DNA of 64,000 nucleotides from Lineus longissimus. Its lineage: Eukaryota; Nemertea; Pilidiophora; Heteronemertea; Lineidae. The notes beneath the pieces are model-generated. The model was not told where the DNA came from. It searched no databases and worked only from the letters and a program-made list of their open reading frames with translations. The translations under genes and the position numbers were made by a program. Shown piece after piece: positions 1 to 9,830 of this stretch. The stretch covers positions 10,542,349 to 10,606,348 of the forward strand of contig NC_088318.1 in the NCBI RefSeq assembly GCF_910592395.1, written 5' to 3'. Numbering within the stretch: the stretch's first letter is position 1; each line of letters opens with the position of its first letter.

Positions 1-842
1 GGCTGTTTGTGGTGTTTGCCCTTAGGATGGTTGGAGTTTTGGGCACATCCAGGTTATAGGTTCAACCATTGCCAGGATTTTGTGAAACAACTCAAATCAG
101 TGGAAGTTCTGAAGCTATGATATGGTACTTCTGTACTGGGCTGCGGTACTTCTGTATAAGGGGTCAGAAATGTGCCAAGCATCACCCCATTGCAATGTGA
201 CCTTTCACCTTCCATTTCTTAACCTCAGACTTTTGGATTTTGTTTTAAAAATGGTATAATTTAGCTTTGACCTTCATCAGAATATTTTATCAAAATGTTT
301 GTATTATTTTAATACGTTTTGAATGGCAATGTAAACTGAAGATAAAAAATAAGACGTCATCAATTACATGATTTTTAAACAAAAATCAGAGGTTAGAGAG
401 GTTCAATTTCTAAAAGATTAAAACACAATTTAAGTTGTTAACTAACAACTTTCGCAAACGGCTTCTGCCTCATAAATCATATTTATTCCTGTTCTAATCC
501 ATCATCCTATGAGTATATTGACATTCTCAGATGAATCATGATGCAAGATTTAAAATCAAGCAAATTTGAAACATTTTCTGTGACGTTTCAATGGATCATT
601 TCAATCTTTGAAGATTAATGTGAAAATCTGTTGATTCTGTGATGTCTATTGCATTTTACAAAATTCCCCCTTAATTTTTTAATGATCCAAGTAAATGAGA
701 TATATTTGAAGATTATCTGAAAGGTCACATATACTATGTACCTCAAAAGAAATGCTTATATTATAAGAATTGGGAGTTTTGAAGTGGCAGGTAAAAATCC
801 TCAGTATTGAATAGTATTCGGTGATACTTCATGAAATGCTTT
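1..842. other. gene-free AT-rich stretch
   Basis: I see no ORF, RNA gene or clear repeat boundary here. A patch near 725-800 resembles sequence just after a TTAAAGG motif at 58386-58450 (both contain AAATGCTTAT followed by TTGGGAGTTTTGAA), so it may be the worn end of a dispersed element. Confidence 0.5.
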
Positions 843-979
843 AGCAAAACTTGGTTGACATTTTGCCAGAAATGAACAGTTGGGTTATTGACATCAAAGT
901 TTTAGGAGAGAGTTAGTTGGGAAACCTTTGGTAAGCTTTTTGGCTCACCGTAAGGGGAGTCTATACGATAGCGCTGTGT

Positions 980-980
<1 letters not shown>

Positions 981-1031
<51 letters not shown>
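981..1031. repeat. (CGT)n microsatellite
   Basis: About 17 uninterrupted CGT triplets follow the element head. The same position in the element at 45396 carries a longer CGT run, so the microsatellite is a fixed part of the family. It creates arginine-rich spurious frames. Confidence 0.95.
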
Positions 1032-1042
1032 ATCCTAACAGT

Positions 1043-2460
1043 GGCACGTTTCTTAACTGCTAGGGCTATGAACTTGAAACTTTGTACACAGAATGCCCTA
1101 GGTCAGCTGACCTCTGACACTGATTTTCGGTCCGATCTGATTCTCTGTTTGGCCACCAGGGGGCCAAATGTCGATATCTAAAAAGTGTGATATCTCGCTT
1201 ATTAGTGACTTGTTTTCGATAAAACTTTTGTTGTAGGTACTCATAGGAAATATACATTTTATATTATACGGGTTTTTAATTTGACCTTGTTTTCAAGGTC
1301 GCAGAGGTCATATGGCGTAAATTGGCCATTAGAGTGTAAACTATGGCACGTTTCTTAACCACTAAAGCTATGAACTTGAAACTTGGTACATATAACCCCC
1401 TATATCACATGGCCTCTGGTGCTGAATTTTGGTTCGATCTGATTCCTAACTTTGCCACCAGGGGGCCAAAAGTGGAAATCTAAAAAGTGTGATATCTCGC
1501 TTATAAGTGACTTGTTTTCGATAAAACTTTTGTTGTAGGTACTCATAGCAAATATACATTTTATATTATACGGGTTTTCAATTTGACCTACTTTTCAAGG
1601 TCACAGAGGTCATATGGCGTAAATTGGCCATTAGAGTGTAAACTATGGCACGTTTCTTAACCACTAAAGCTATGAACTTGAAACTTGGTACATATAACCC
1701 CCTATATCACATAGCCTCTGGCGCTGAATTTTGGTTCGATCTGATTCCTAACTTTGCCACCAGGGGGCCAAAAGTGGAAATCTAAAAAGTGTGATATCTC
1801 GCTTATAAGTGACTTGTTTTCGATAAAATTCTTATGGTAGGTACTGTTTGGAAGAATACATCACATATTCTACGGGTTTTCAATTTGACCTACTTTTCAA
1901 GGTCACAGAAGTCATATGGCGTAAATTGGCTGTTAGAGTGTAAACTATGGCACGTTTCTTAACCAGTAAAGCTATGAACTTGAAACTTGGTGCATATAAC
2001 CCCCTACATCAGATAACGTCTGATGTCGAATTTTGGCCTGATCTGATTCTTTATTCGGCCACCAGGGGGCCATAACGGAAAAAGGAAGAAGTGCAATATC
2101 TTGCCTATTTGAGTGAATTGTTTTCGATAAAATTTTATGGCAGGGACTCCTAGCAAGGATACATCACATTTCCTATGATTTTTGGATTTGACCTCCTTTT
2201 CTAGGTCACAGAGGTCAAATGGCGTAAATTGACCGTTCGAGTGTAACTATGGCACGTTTCTTAACTGCTAAAGCTATGAACTTGAAAGTTGGTACATGTA
2301 ACCCCCTACATCAGATAATCTCTGACACCGAATTTTGGCCTGATCTGATTCTTGATTTGGCCACCAGGGGGTCAAAACTGAAAAAGTAGGACGTGCAATA
2401 TCTCGCTTATTAATGACTTTTTTTCGATGAATTTTTTATTGCAGGGACTCTTAGCAATCA
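1043..2460 (+). repeat. 302-bp satellite monomers, five units
   Basis: The anchor GGCACGTTTCTTAAC recurs at 1043, 1345, 1647, 1949 and 2251, a constant 302-bp step, and the last unit is truncated. Each unit has the same landmarks in order: the anchor, GAACTTGAAACTT, GCCACCAGGGGGCCA, a TATCTCGCTTAT block and TTCAAGGTCACAGAGGTCA. Units 2 and 3 are almost identical while units 4 and 5 are more diverged, which suggests recent local amplification. The same period occurs in the element at 45396-46551. Confidence 0.9.
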
Positions 2461-3106
2461 CACGATATTGATCTTGTTGATGTCATAGACAATTATTGGT
2501 TGGATCATAAACTTATATATACTGCCCTGTCTTATTACTTGACATCAATACACATCTAAAAAAAGTCTTCATGCCTGATTGTGTTCACCATATTCACCTC
2601 TAAACTAAGCATGATCCTGCCTAATAAAAGATGTATACGGTGAGCACAATGGCCCCTGGCCGTTTCATTTATTTCAAGAACCTTTCAAGAATCTCTGTTT
2701 AGCAAAACTGGGTTGACATTCGGTAGGAAACGAACAGTTGGGTTATTGACATCAAAGTTTTAGGAGGGTGATTAGTTGGGAAACCTTTGGTAAGCTTTTC
2801 TAGTTCAAGAACCTTTCAAGAATCTCTGTTTAGCAAAACTGGGTTGACATTCGGCCAGAAACGAACAGTTGGGTTATTGACATCAAAGTTTTAGGAGGGT
2901 GATTAGTTGGGAAACCTTTGGTAAGCTTTTCTAGTTCAAGAACCTTTCAAGAATCTCTGTTTAGCAAAACTGGGTTGACATTCAGCCAGAAACGAATAGT
3001 TGGGTTATTGACATCAAAGTTTTAGGAGGTTAATTAGTTGGGAAACTTTTGGTAAGCTTTTCTAGTTCAAGAACCTTTCAAGAAGCTCTGTTTAAATCTC
3101 CAACAG

Positions 3107-3340
3107 ATATCATTCCACGAGATGATTGATGCCTTGAAGATTCTTGTTCAGTTCATTGAAGTTTTGATATCTCTGGTGAAGCGTGATGTTCCAAAAGGGG
3201 TTCAAAGTTTACAAAGAGAGTGTGTGTGGGTACACTTTGTGCGTGTGACATGTCCCGACTGCCATCACATACATTATGAGCACTTGTGCAGAGAAACAAT
3301 CTCGCACAATACAGATTCAGCATGGCTTAAGTTTTTCTAA
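3107..3340 (+). CDS. possible terminal exon, unknown product (weak)
   Basis: An acceptor-like AACAG ends at 3106. The frame is then open for 77 codons to a TAA at 3338-3340, and AATAAA follows at 3427-3432. The peptide starts ISFHEMIDALKILVQFIEV, is hydrophobic at first, and then has a Cys/His patch (CPDCHHIHYEHLC). I do not recognise it. A chance ORF of this length is quite possible in 64 kb, and no upstream exon was found. The acceptor lies only 12 bp after the 131-bp array, which argues somewhat against a conserved exon. Confidence 0.2.
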   Translation: MSFHEMIDALKILVQFIEVLISLVKRDVPKGVQSLQRECVWVHFVRVTCPDCHHIHYEHLCRETISHNTDSAWLKFF

Positions 3341-3426
3341 AAGTTCTGTAAATGTGTACATCATGTTTAAACTATTTTAGTGTGCCTTGAAAGGTATTTG
3401 AAACTTTGTTTCCAAGTTCTGCTGTT

Positions 3427-3432
3427 AATAAA
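3427..3432 (+). other. AATAAA polyadenylation-like signal
   Basis: This hexamer lies 87 bases after the stop of the candidate exon at 3107-3340. It is expected often by chance in AT-rich DNA, so it gives only slight support. Confidence 0.2.
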
Positions 3433-4534
3433 TACCTCGAAGCTGCTCTTTCAGCATGAGACCTGCAGTTTCTGGGAAGACTTGGTAAAGAAAATGTGTG
3501 AAATTACCTTTCTGACGAGTCATCGGATACCCGTAATCCTGGCACAACAACGTCAATCTTGACAATTGTTCGAATGTATTTGAGAGGATGAGGCGTTGTT
3601 TGGTTAACAGTTGTCCTCACATGGTATTTCTCATGCGATAACTGATTGAGGAAACTGTCAATTTCTATCGGTCTCGCTAATATCCTAATCTAACCTAGAA
3701 TAGTTAATGAGTGTTTATTTTGTTTTATCTTCCCGTCAGATTTTATCATGTTTATTTTTTCACTGTGATGTCAAAATTTGTGCCATTTCATAGATGTGTA
3801 CAAAATCGAGGGACAGTTTCCAAGGCAGATGCAGACAGGCAATTTTTGTTGCAGGGACATGGGACAACATGAAACAAAACTGGCTTGTTTATATTTCTAT
3901 ACTTTTATTGTCACCTTTGAATGTATAAATCTCCACTATAAAATATTTGCTTTGAAGGAAACAGCATTTATTCGCATCTTCAACAAGTATAAAAGGTACC
4001 TCGTATCATGTGATCTTCGGTAAAACTTCATTACCTTGATGTTATTCCGTACTTTCACATCTTGCATATTTGTCAATTTTTGTCAATTCCTACATATGCG
4101 ATTGATATATTTTTGATATTTTCCCTCAAGGCAATGGTATTCTTTGGTAAGCAAAAGGAGTTTCAACTTGAATAAGCTGATGAACTAATTCCAATATGAA
4201 GCAATGACGTCAGAACTCTGTTGACAAAACACCACCATTTATCTCTCACTAAAATCACCTGTATGTAAATTTCTGTTTGTTTATTCCCAATTTGTAAAAC
4301 ACGTTGTACTGTATCAAGGAAAGGACATTTATAACTCTCTTTGAAACTTATATCTAATCCTTGTTCTTTTGAATAAAAATATGTTTAAACTAATGACGTC
4401 ATTCTGACATCTAAGGAGAGGTTTGATGTCAAAACCTACAGTAACGAGGAAGTCTATTTGGATTACCAAGAATACCTTTATCATGTGATAAACTGTTAAA
4501 GATACAAAGACAAGAGTTGAAAACTATGCGATGA
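3433..4534. other. gene-free stretch
   Basis: Only short chance frames are present (for example 3778-4023), with no splice context or recognisable domain. I see no repeat structure. Confidence 0.5.
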
Positions 4535-4542
4535 TGTGACAT

Positions 4543-4878
4543 GGAGTCTCATAGTCTAGTGGTTAACGCTGCTGGCCACCACACAAAAGACCTGGGTTCA
4601 ATCTGGGGAGAACCCAGGATTGTTTGTGTGGATGAACGAGTGTAGCCTTTAAGGAACTGAAATTGCTAGCTTTTCACAATGCAATGCATGAATATTTGAG
4701 AGTCTGTCAGTCGAGACTTAAAGCTGTGGTCCTTTGTACCTATGCCAGGGCAAGTAAAGGATCCTACATAGGTGGACAGTAGCCTGAGTAGTGGACTCCA
4801 TACCTCCGTCAAAAATCCAATAGGGTTTCTACTCCGGTACTAATGATGACGAATGACTATGATGACGATGATAACATT
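4543..4878 (+). mobile_element. tRNA-headed SINE (family 1) with 8-bp target duplication
   Basis: The head GGAGTCTCATAGTCTAGTGG includes a pol III A-box-like block (TAGTGGTTAACGCTG). It is followed at about 4591 by a B-box-like GGGTTCAATCT. The body includes CTTTGTACCTATGCCAGGGC, and the 3' tail is rich in GATGA repeats. The direct repeat TGTGACAT at 4535-4542 and 4879-4886 fits a target duplication made by LINE-type reverse transcription. A diverged family member is at 54024 and a body fragment at about 50555. Confidence 0.75.
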
Positions 4879-5089
4879 GTGACATTATATTAAGAGAGCG
4901 CACGCTAATGGTCGGAGGCTGATCTATCAATGTTCCTAATTGCGATATCAATTCAGTCTTTCAATGGGGAAAACCTCTTTGAATAGCAATGGTATGAGCA
5001 CTCTAATGCCAATGGTCAAACACCAGATATACCATGTAATAAATTGTTCGATTATACATCTATTATAATCACTGATATATCAGACATAA

Positions 5090-5603
5090 GGGCTGTTTAC
5101 ACGTGCAGAAAAAGACCCCGATTTGATCCGACCAGACTGTGGTCTTAATTTTCCTTGTGTCACTGAAAACTAATCAGTTCAAATGTTGAGGACACTTTTG
5201 TAGTCTGGATTCAAAGTTAGCCACCTACTGAGCTGGTTCTGTCAGGTTAAGTCTGGATGCATCTGGGAGATTTGGTCGCTTAACATGTCTAAACCTGAAA
5301 GATGCCCAAAATCAGGCCCAATGTTGACTAAAATTTACCTGTGGGCAAGCGCAGTACGCTCATATTTTCTTTAATCTCATTAAATCCAAATGTTAATTTA
5401 CACACAATCAATGGAAAATTAACATTTGGATTTTATAGATTTTCACAATCAGATGAATATTTTTAATGATTTTATCTCATTGGTATGGATCCCCATTAGA
5501 CCAGATTGTGGTGTGTCATGTAAACAGGCACATTGCAATGACTTCACAAGTGAGTTTGAATCTGATTGGCCTGTATTATTTTCGTTGTGCGTGTAAACAG
5601 CCC
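5090..5603. mobile_element. MITE with GGGCTGTTTACACG termini
   Basis: GGGCTGTTTACACG at 5090-5103 is matched exactly by CGTGTAAACAGCCC at 5590-5603. An internal palindrome (AATCCAAATGTTAATTT against AAATTAACATTTGGATT) lies at roughly 5384-5436. No target duplication is evident. There is no coding capacity. The superfamily is unclear. Confidence 0.65.
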
Positions 5604-5878
5604 AAAGTGTATGTCAAATCAAATACCATTCTTCATTAATCAAATGAAATAGCGTTTGAGGTATCAGTTAGATCAGTATTCTGATTGTGTTTTCAATCAT
5701 TTATTGATATCAATTTGTAAGCACTTCTGGTGAATCCAATAAATTAGTTCGGTGTTTTATCTTCCGATTTATATAGCAGTTTTCCAATATAGATCCTCAT
5801 TGTAAAACCATCAGAGAAGAGCTCAGTTTTACATCAATTATAGCTGAAGAGTTTCGTTGTGAAACATGATATATCCAT

Positions 5879-6080
5879 TTTTGGCTCACCGTTGGGGAGT
5901 CTGTTCAATACCACAGGGTCTGCCGTCTGTCGTAATCTGAGATAAATGGCTTCAAAGTTGGTATTGGAATTTATTTGAAATTGTGATGAGGCTTGTCATC
6001 ATGAACATTTTACAGTTGTCCTGATTGTTCTAAAATTCCGAGGACAAACGAGTCATTATATTGGCAATACCATGGTATGC
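5879..6080 (+). mobile_element. satellite-element head, truncated copy
   Basis: TTGGCTCACCGTTGGGGAGT matches the left end of the element family but has no 302-bp monomers and no right end before the next head at 6083. It is either a 5' fragment or the remains of one element hit by another. Confidence 0.55.
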
Positions 6081-6082
6081 AT

Positions 6083-6814
6083 GGCTCACCGTATGGGAGT
6101 CTATACAACACCGCTGTGTCCACCGTCGACGTTGTCTGTATCTGTTTCAGAAACAGTGGCCTGTTTCTTAACCGCTAGAGCTGTGAACTTGAAACTTTGT
6201 ACCCAGGCCCCCCCCCCCCCCGGGCCAGGAGGCCTCTGACAATGAATTTCGGTCCGATCTGATTCTTGACTTGGCCACCAGGGGGCCAGGAGTGGAAACC
6301 TAAAAAGTGTGATATCTCTCTAATGATTGACTCGTTTTCGTTAAAATTTTTATGGTAGATTCTCCTAGCAAGGATACATCACATATCATACAGGTTTTTG
6401 ATTTGACCTAATTTTCAAGGTCACAGAGGTCAAATGGTGTAAATTGGCCGTTTAAGTGTAACTATGGCGCGTTTCTTAACTGCTAGAGCTATGAACTTGA
6501 AATTCAGTACGCATGACTCCCTATGTCATGTTACCTCTGACACTGAATTTCGGTCTGATCTGATCCTCGACATGGCCACCAGGAGGCAAAAACTAAAAAG
6601 GGTAAACAGTGCAATATCTCGCTAATGAGCGACACGTTTTCGATGATATTTTTATGGTACATGTAGGTACTCCAAGCAAGGATACATCACATGTCGTCAT
6701 ACAGACTTCTGTTTGACCTATATACTACACATGAAGCATGTTTCTTAACCCGGATGAATTCCTAACCACCAAATATCGATACAGTGAGCACAATGGCCCC
6801 TGGCCGTTCCATTT
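6083..6814 (+). mobile_element. satellite-bearing element, copy 2
   Basis: The head GGCTCACCGTATGGGAGTC at 6083 is followed by two monomers anchored at 6158 and 6466. A poly-C run near 6207-6221 makes the spacing 308 rather than 302. A short third module (CTCCAAGCAAGGATACATCA) leads to the end ACAGTGAGCACAATGGCCCC and CATTT at 6814. The same third module occurs in the copies at 11419 and 14579, which marks a subfamily distinct from copy 1. Confidence 0.75.
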
Positions 6815-7319
6815 ACTTTGCCATCTTTTTTGTTAACTCAGTTTTAAATACCACTTCCAGAATTAAGGTGATCAATTAAAAAATATTGGGTAGTCAGTGA
6901 ACGCATATCTTTGACGGGGCCGCATACTCTCCTTTATAACCCCTGTTGCAATAGCTTATGCTTGTTTGTTCATCTCGGTTTGATTCAAGATTTGTAAATC
7001 ATGGGTGTTATCCTTGGTTAAATATTTATTGTGTGGCCCTGTGACCTTTTTACCTAAGGGTTAAGGAGTATTTTATTGCTTCCTGCAAAAGGAATATCCG
7101 CCATACACTCGCAATCATATCAGCATGATTGCTTTGTCTGTTACCCCAGATCACTGTTCTTGAATATTTCATGTCAAACTCTGTTAGATTCTGAAAGCAT
7201 TCTACAGATGACGTCCTCCAGACAGGCATCATAGTTGTGATGTTACTTAATATATCCTCCCTACAAAGGCATTTAATCATTTGCATCGTTTTGACACATG
7301 GCAAGCTATGAAATATTTA
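6815..7319. other. gene-free stretch
   Basis: I see nothing except a chance minus-strand frame at 7050-7304 with no recognisable features. Confidence 0.5.
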
Positions 7320-7515
7320 TTAAAGGAATGGGCGGCTTTTTACTGCAGTATGTTTGTTCTTCTTCTGGTTCATCAGTAAACTATTTTTCTGAACGTGTTT
7401 GATGCTTTTCCAATTTTGTTTCAGCTCTAAAATAGTAGAACAAAGTGTTATCCATTATTTTAAGTATGCACCAGTCCTGGCACAAAAGACCTCTCCCGCC
7501 ACGTGAGTGCATGCC
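7320..7515 (+). repeat. dispersed repeat, partner at 47022-47217 (inverted)
   Basis: From TTAAAGGAATGGGCGGC at 7320 to about 7515 the sequence matches the reverse complement of 47022-47217. Landmarks include TTTTTACTGCAGTATGTT, AACTATTTTTCTGAAC, GATGCTTTTCCAATTT and CACGTGAGTGC. Both copies end at (T)TAAAGGAATGGGC-like sequence, which looks like the terminus of a TTAA-targeting DNA element. The opposite end was not found here. Confidence 0.6.
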
Positions 7516-8105
7516 GAAAAAATATTGACCAAAACATCAGTAATTGATGTTATCAAGAAATAAGTTAATTTCTGATATAATTCCTTTCCTCACCTCTGAA
7601 ATACTTATCATTTATGCTAATCATTCGTTGTTTTGGAGGTGTCCTAATGGCCGGCAAAGTCATGTTCTTGGCCAAGTTAGAACGAATTAGAGTGCTCAAA
7701 ACCACTTGACATGTGATTAAAAAAATCCCTTCAAAATCATCACCATGGCTGACATGGTAATCTTTCAATGTTCATGTTCTGAATTCAGCAAGTTTTCTAG
7801 AAGTTGTTGACTTTCCACCTCACCAGCTCTGCACTAAGTTCTAATTGCCACAAAGACAAGAAAAATGTTATAAAACTGCCAATTAAACTGCGAAACAGGT
7901 GATCTTAAATTCGCTGCATGTCTTGCACTAGTTAAATCCGAATTTAGTTTTTATCCATTGCAAATCATGGTTTATTGACGAGACCTCTCTCGTGTAAATG
8001 TTGCCGGATTGTATTAACCCATGGAAAGACGAGGTGTAGCATTGTAGATTATTTCCTAGCATCAATAGAATTTGTATCATTAGGTAATCAGTACCTTGGC
8101 CAATG

Positions 8106-8117
8106 AATCATAAAGTA
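8106..8117 (+). repeat. 12-bp target-site duplication, left copy
   Basis: AATCATAAAGTA here is repeated exactly at 8782-8793. The pair brackets a more GC-rich 664-bp segment, as expected for a retrotransposon insertion. Confidence 0.6.
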
Positions 8118-8198
8118 AAGTACATATACTTACCTTGGGAACATCAGTGCACCCAGCCCCTGTGGATTTCATGTTCCCAAGGTAAGTATACGTACTTT
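8117..8198. repeat. 28-bp-arm hairpin at the element's 5' end
   Basis: The arms 8117-8144 and 8171-8198 match at 27 of 28 positions around a 26-nt loop. Each arm carries AAGGTAAGTATA on one strand, so a donor-like site exists in both orientations. Unusually well-kept arms suggest a functional terminal structure or recent foldback synthesis. Confidence 0.85.
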
Positions 8199-8781
8199 GC
8201 CACGTCATTTAAATACTATTTCCCTCCGTATACTTATTTCCTGTACTGTCCAGCTGTTTCAACCTCTCCGGTTTCACGTGTCTTCTTTAGGCACGCATAG
8301 ACCCACTTTTTGCCAACTGCTTGGCTCAGACCGCCCTTCAGCAGGCCATTCTGCCTGGATGGACTGGCCAAGATCTACTCTAGGTCAATCAAGGGGAGAA
8401 ATTGACTCCTTGCGGTCCCGCTATCAGGATACCTCTGTATATCCAACCATATTTCTTTGTCGCCACACGCATCTGATGAGTCTCTCTTGACGAAACCGCA
8501 TGATCTGCACCTTCATGACCTATCAGGCACACATGGTTGCTTCATACCATCAGTGCACGGTGCCCAGTAGCCAAAATTCTTCATTTTGGTCCTCTCTTGT
8601 TGCCATGAGCAACAGAGCATGCAGGCTCAGGCTACGATGTCACAAGGATGCCATGACGTCATCATGACGTCATGACTTCGGGTCAACAATCACAGCTGTC
8701 AGACAGTCCCTGAATGATCTCTTCATTTAGTTGCAGTCATGCAGGCGCAGTGGACACTAAATTGCCACATCAACATCAATA
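8118..8781 (+). mobile_element. hammerhead-ribozyme-bearing insertion (Penelope-like or retrozyme-like)
   Basis: This 664-bp segment is more GC-rich than its surroundings and is bounded by the exact 12-bp direct repeat AATCATAAAGTA. It begins with a 28-bp-arm hairpin (8117-8198), contains a hammerhead core at 8473-8496, and carries two related phrases, CATCAGTGCACCCAG near 8143 and CATCAGTGCACGGTG near 8549. A consensus splice donor (AAG|GTAAGTAT, cut after 8181) and an acceptor-like TCTTCTTTAG ending at 8290 would define a 109-nt intron. Penelope-like elements are known to carry hammerhead ribozymes and sometimes introns in their terminal repeats, and retrozymes carry hammerheads without proteins. 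Assignment to either is inference. No reverse-transcriptase or GIY-YIG frame is visible, so this would be a non-autonomous or solo-terminal-repeat derivative. Confidence 0.55.
8411..8500 (+). ncRNA. hammerhead ribozyme core (partial or degenerate)
   Basis: CTGATGA (8473-8479) is followed by stem II GTC (8480-8482), the 6-nt loop TCTCTT and GAC (8489-8491), then GAAA (8492-8495). These are the invariant hammerhead core elements in correct order and spacing. The 3' strand of stem III, CCGCA (8496-8500), pairs with TGCGG (8411-8415). T8416 pairs with A8495, and GTC ending at 8417 is the expected cleavage triplet, giving a type III layout. Stem I is not convincing in this layout: 55 nt lie between 8418 and 8472 with no clear pairing next to the core. 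An alternative partner is TGCAGTCATGC at 8732-8742, which gives four stem I pairs (GCAT 8469-8472 with ATGC 8739-8742) and a one-mismatch stem III, in a type I layout with a very long stem III loop. The core is clear; activity is doubtful. Confidence 0.6.
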
Positions 8782-8827
8782 AATCATAAAGTACTACACA
8801 ATAAGAATACTGCGGAGTGTCTGATCA

Positions 8828-8934
8828 ATTCACCAGATTACACAAATTGATTTTCTCCAGTCTGAAAGCTCTCTCAACCTGCAGTCTCGAGCTTTCTGGG
8901 GCTAGAGAAAATCAACTCATGTGATCTGGTGAAT
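8828..8934. repeat. imperfect hairpin of about 45-bp arms
   Basis: ATTCACCAGATTACACAAAT on the left (8828 onward) is matched by the reverse complement ending ATCTGGTGAAT at 8934, continuing inward through GATTTTCTC/GAGAAAATC and GAAAGCTC/GAGCTTTC. It lies just outside the 8118-8781 insertion and is probably a short foldback MITE. Confidence 0.65.
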
Positions 8935-9630
8935 TATGGAAAGTGTCCTCAAGAAAGTCTTCCCTGTGGCAGTGAAGTGTCCGCAACTCGGATACTTAAG
9001 ATCTTACCAAAATGGGTGTATTTGAGAAAAATGTACAAAATGACTCCAGTCAAAAGCACGTGATTGTAATCAAATCATCAGTTGATGAAGAAACACGGTT
9101 ACTTTTGTTTTGTAAATCATGCCAAGAAGCAAGCTTACTATTTTAGAAGTCATGCCACGTCTCAGGTCAGTATATCACAAGATTTTAGAGGTTGCTAATT
9201 CATTTCTATTGAAACAAACGGGAGGCAGTTTTTTTCTTCATCGTACATGTCTCAAAATTTATTCCTGTCAAGATAACTTGTCTGTAGGTTAAGATGATCT
9301 CCCACCATCAATCGGGATGAGCGTCGTTTTTCGCTCCATAAATAAGTATCGCAGCAATCCATCATTTGAGCTGCTCATGTATTTTATGGGTCTTGTAACT
9401 CTGGGGTGTGATGCGGATGTATCAGAGGTTTAGGTTGGAAGACAGGGGATTAATCCATTGACAACCTCTGAGATTTCAGTTGATTTGCCATTCTGCGACA
9501 TTCAGCAGGGGCATTAGCGTGGGAATGCTTTGCTTTTCAAATGTGACAAGCCACTCCATTGCCGCCTCGTTGACATTCATAGCATTAAAAAAACTTTTAC
9601 TGACTGTTGACATTTACTGAAACAAAAGAG
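8935..9630. other. gene-free stretch
   Basis: I see no ORF, repeat boundary or RNA gene. Confidence 0.5.
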
Positions 9631-9830
9631 GTGAATTCTATGTCAACCCAGACAAAGAGGTATCAACATTGTGGATTATATGTAAACCCAACCGAAGTGG
9701 TATAGACCTTTTGATTTCTATGTAAACCAAGTCAAAGAGGTATAGACACCTGAATTTCATGTAAACCCAGTCGAAGAGCTATATACATTTTAAAATTTTA
9801 TGTAAAAGCAGTCAACAAGGTACATAAAAG
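9631..9830. repeat. 40-bp tandem repeat, five units
   Basis: TGTAAACCCAGTCGAAGAGG-like blocks start at 9641, 9681, 9721, 9760 and 9801. The units are diverged and there is no shared frame (40 is not a multiple of 3). Confidence 0.85.

Larger units (their letters stand above)
941..2670 (+). mobile_element. satellite-bearing non-autonomous element, copy 1 (Helentron/HINE-like)
   Basis: The left end is TGGCTCACCG after a T-run and the right end is GGCCCCTGGCCGTTTCATTT. A 10-bp subterminal inverted repeat is visible: GCTCACCGTA at 943-952 and TACGGTGAGC at 2636-2645. The right end has a tiny GGCC-CCT-GGCC hairpin. Inside are a CGT microsatellite and five 302-bp monomers. There is no target-site duplication, and the insertion lies in T-rich sequence within a 131-bp repeat unit. 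Short terminal inverted repeats, a 3' hairpin, tandem cores and T-rich targets fit Helentron-associated elements (HINEs). That class is an inference, because no replicase or helicase is encoded. Related copies start near 5879, 6083, 11419, 14579, 37885 and 45396, all on the + strand. Confidence 0.75.
843..3094. repeat. 131-bp tandem array, interrupted by an element
   Basis: Units beginning AGCAAAACTGGGTTGACATT start at 2701, 2832 and 2963, exactly 131 bp apart, and the array ends near 3094. A more diverged unit starts at 843 and is cut after AAGCTTTT at 940. Its missing tail (TTCAAGAACCTTTCAAG) resumes at about 2673, after the satellite element. The array therefore existed before the insertion and preserves copies of the empty site. 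No reading frame runs through the units. Confidence 0.85.

Noticed and set aside
8118-8781. Reading the direct-repeat-flanked segment as a solo LTR
   Set aside because: It does not have TG...CA ends, and the direct repeat is 12 bp rather than the 4-6 bp typical of LTR integration.
9631-9830. CRISPR-like regular array
   Set aside because: The units are contiguous 40-bp tandem repeats with drifted sequence and no unique spacers, in animal-type DNA.
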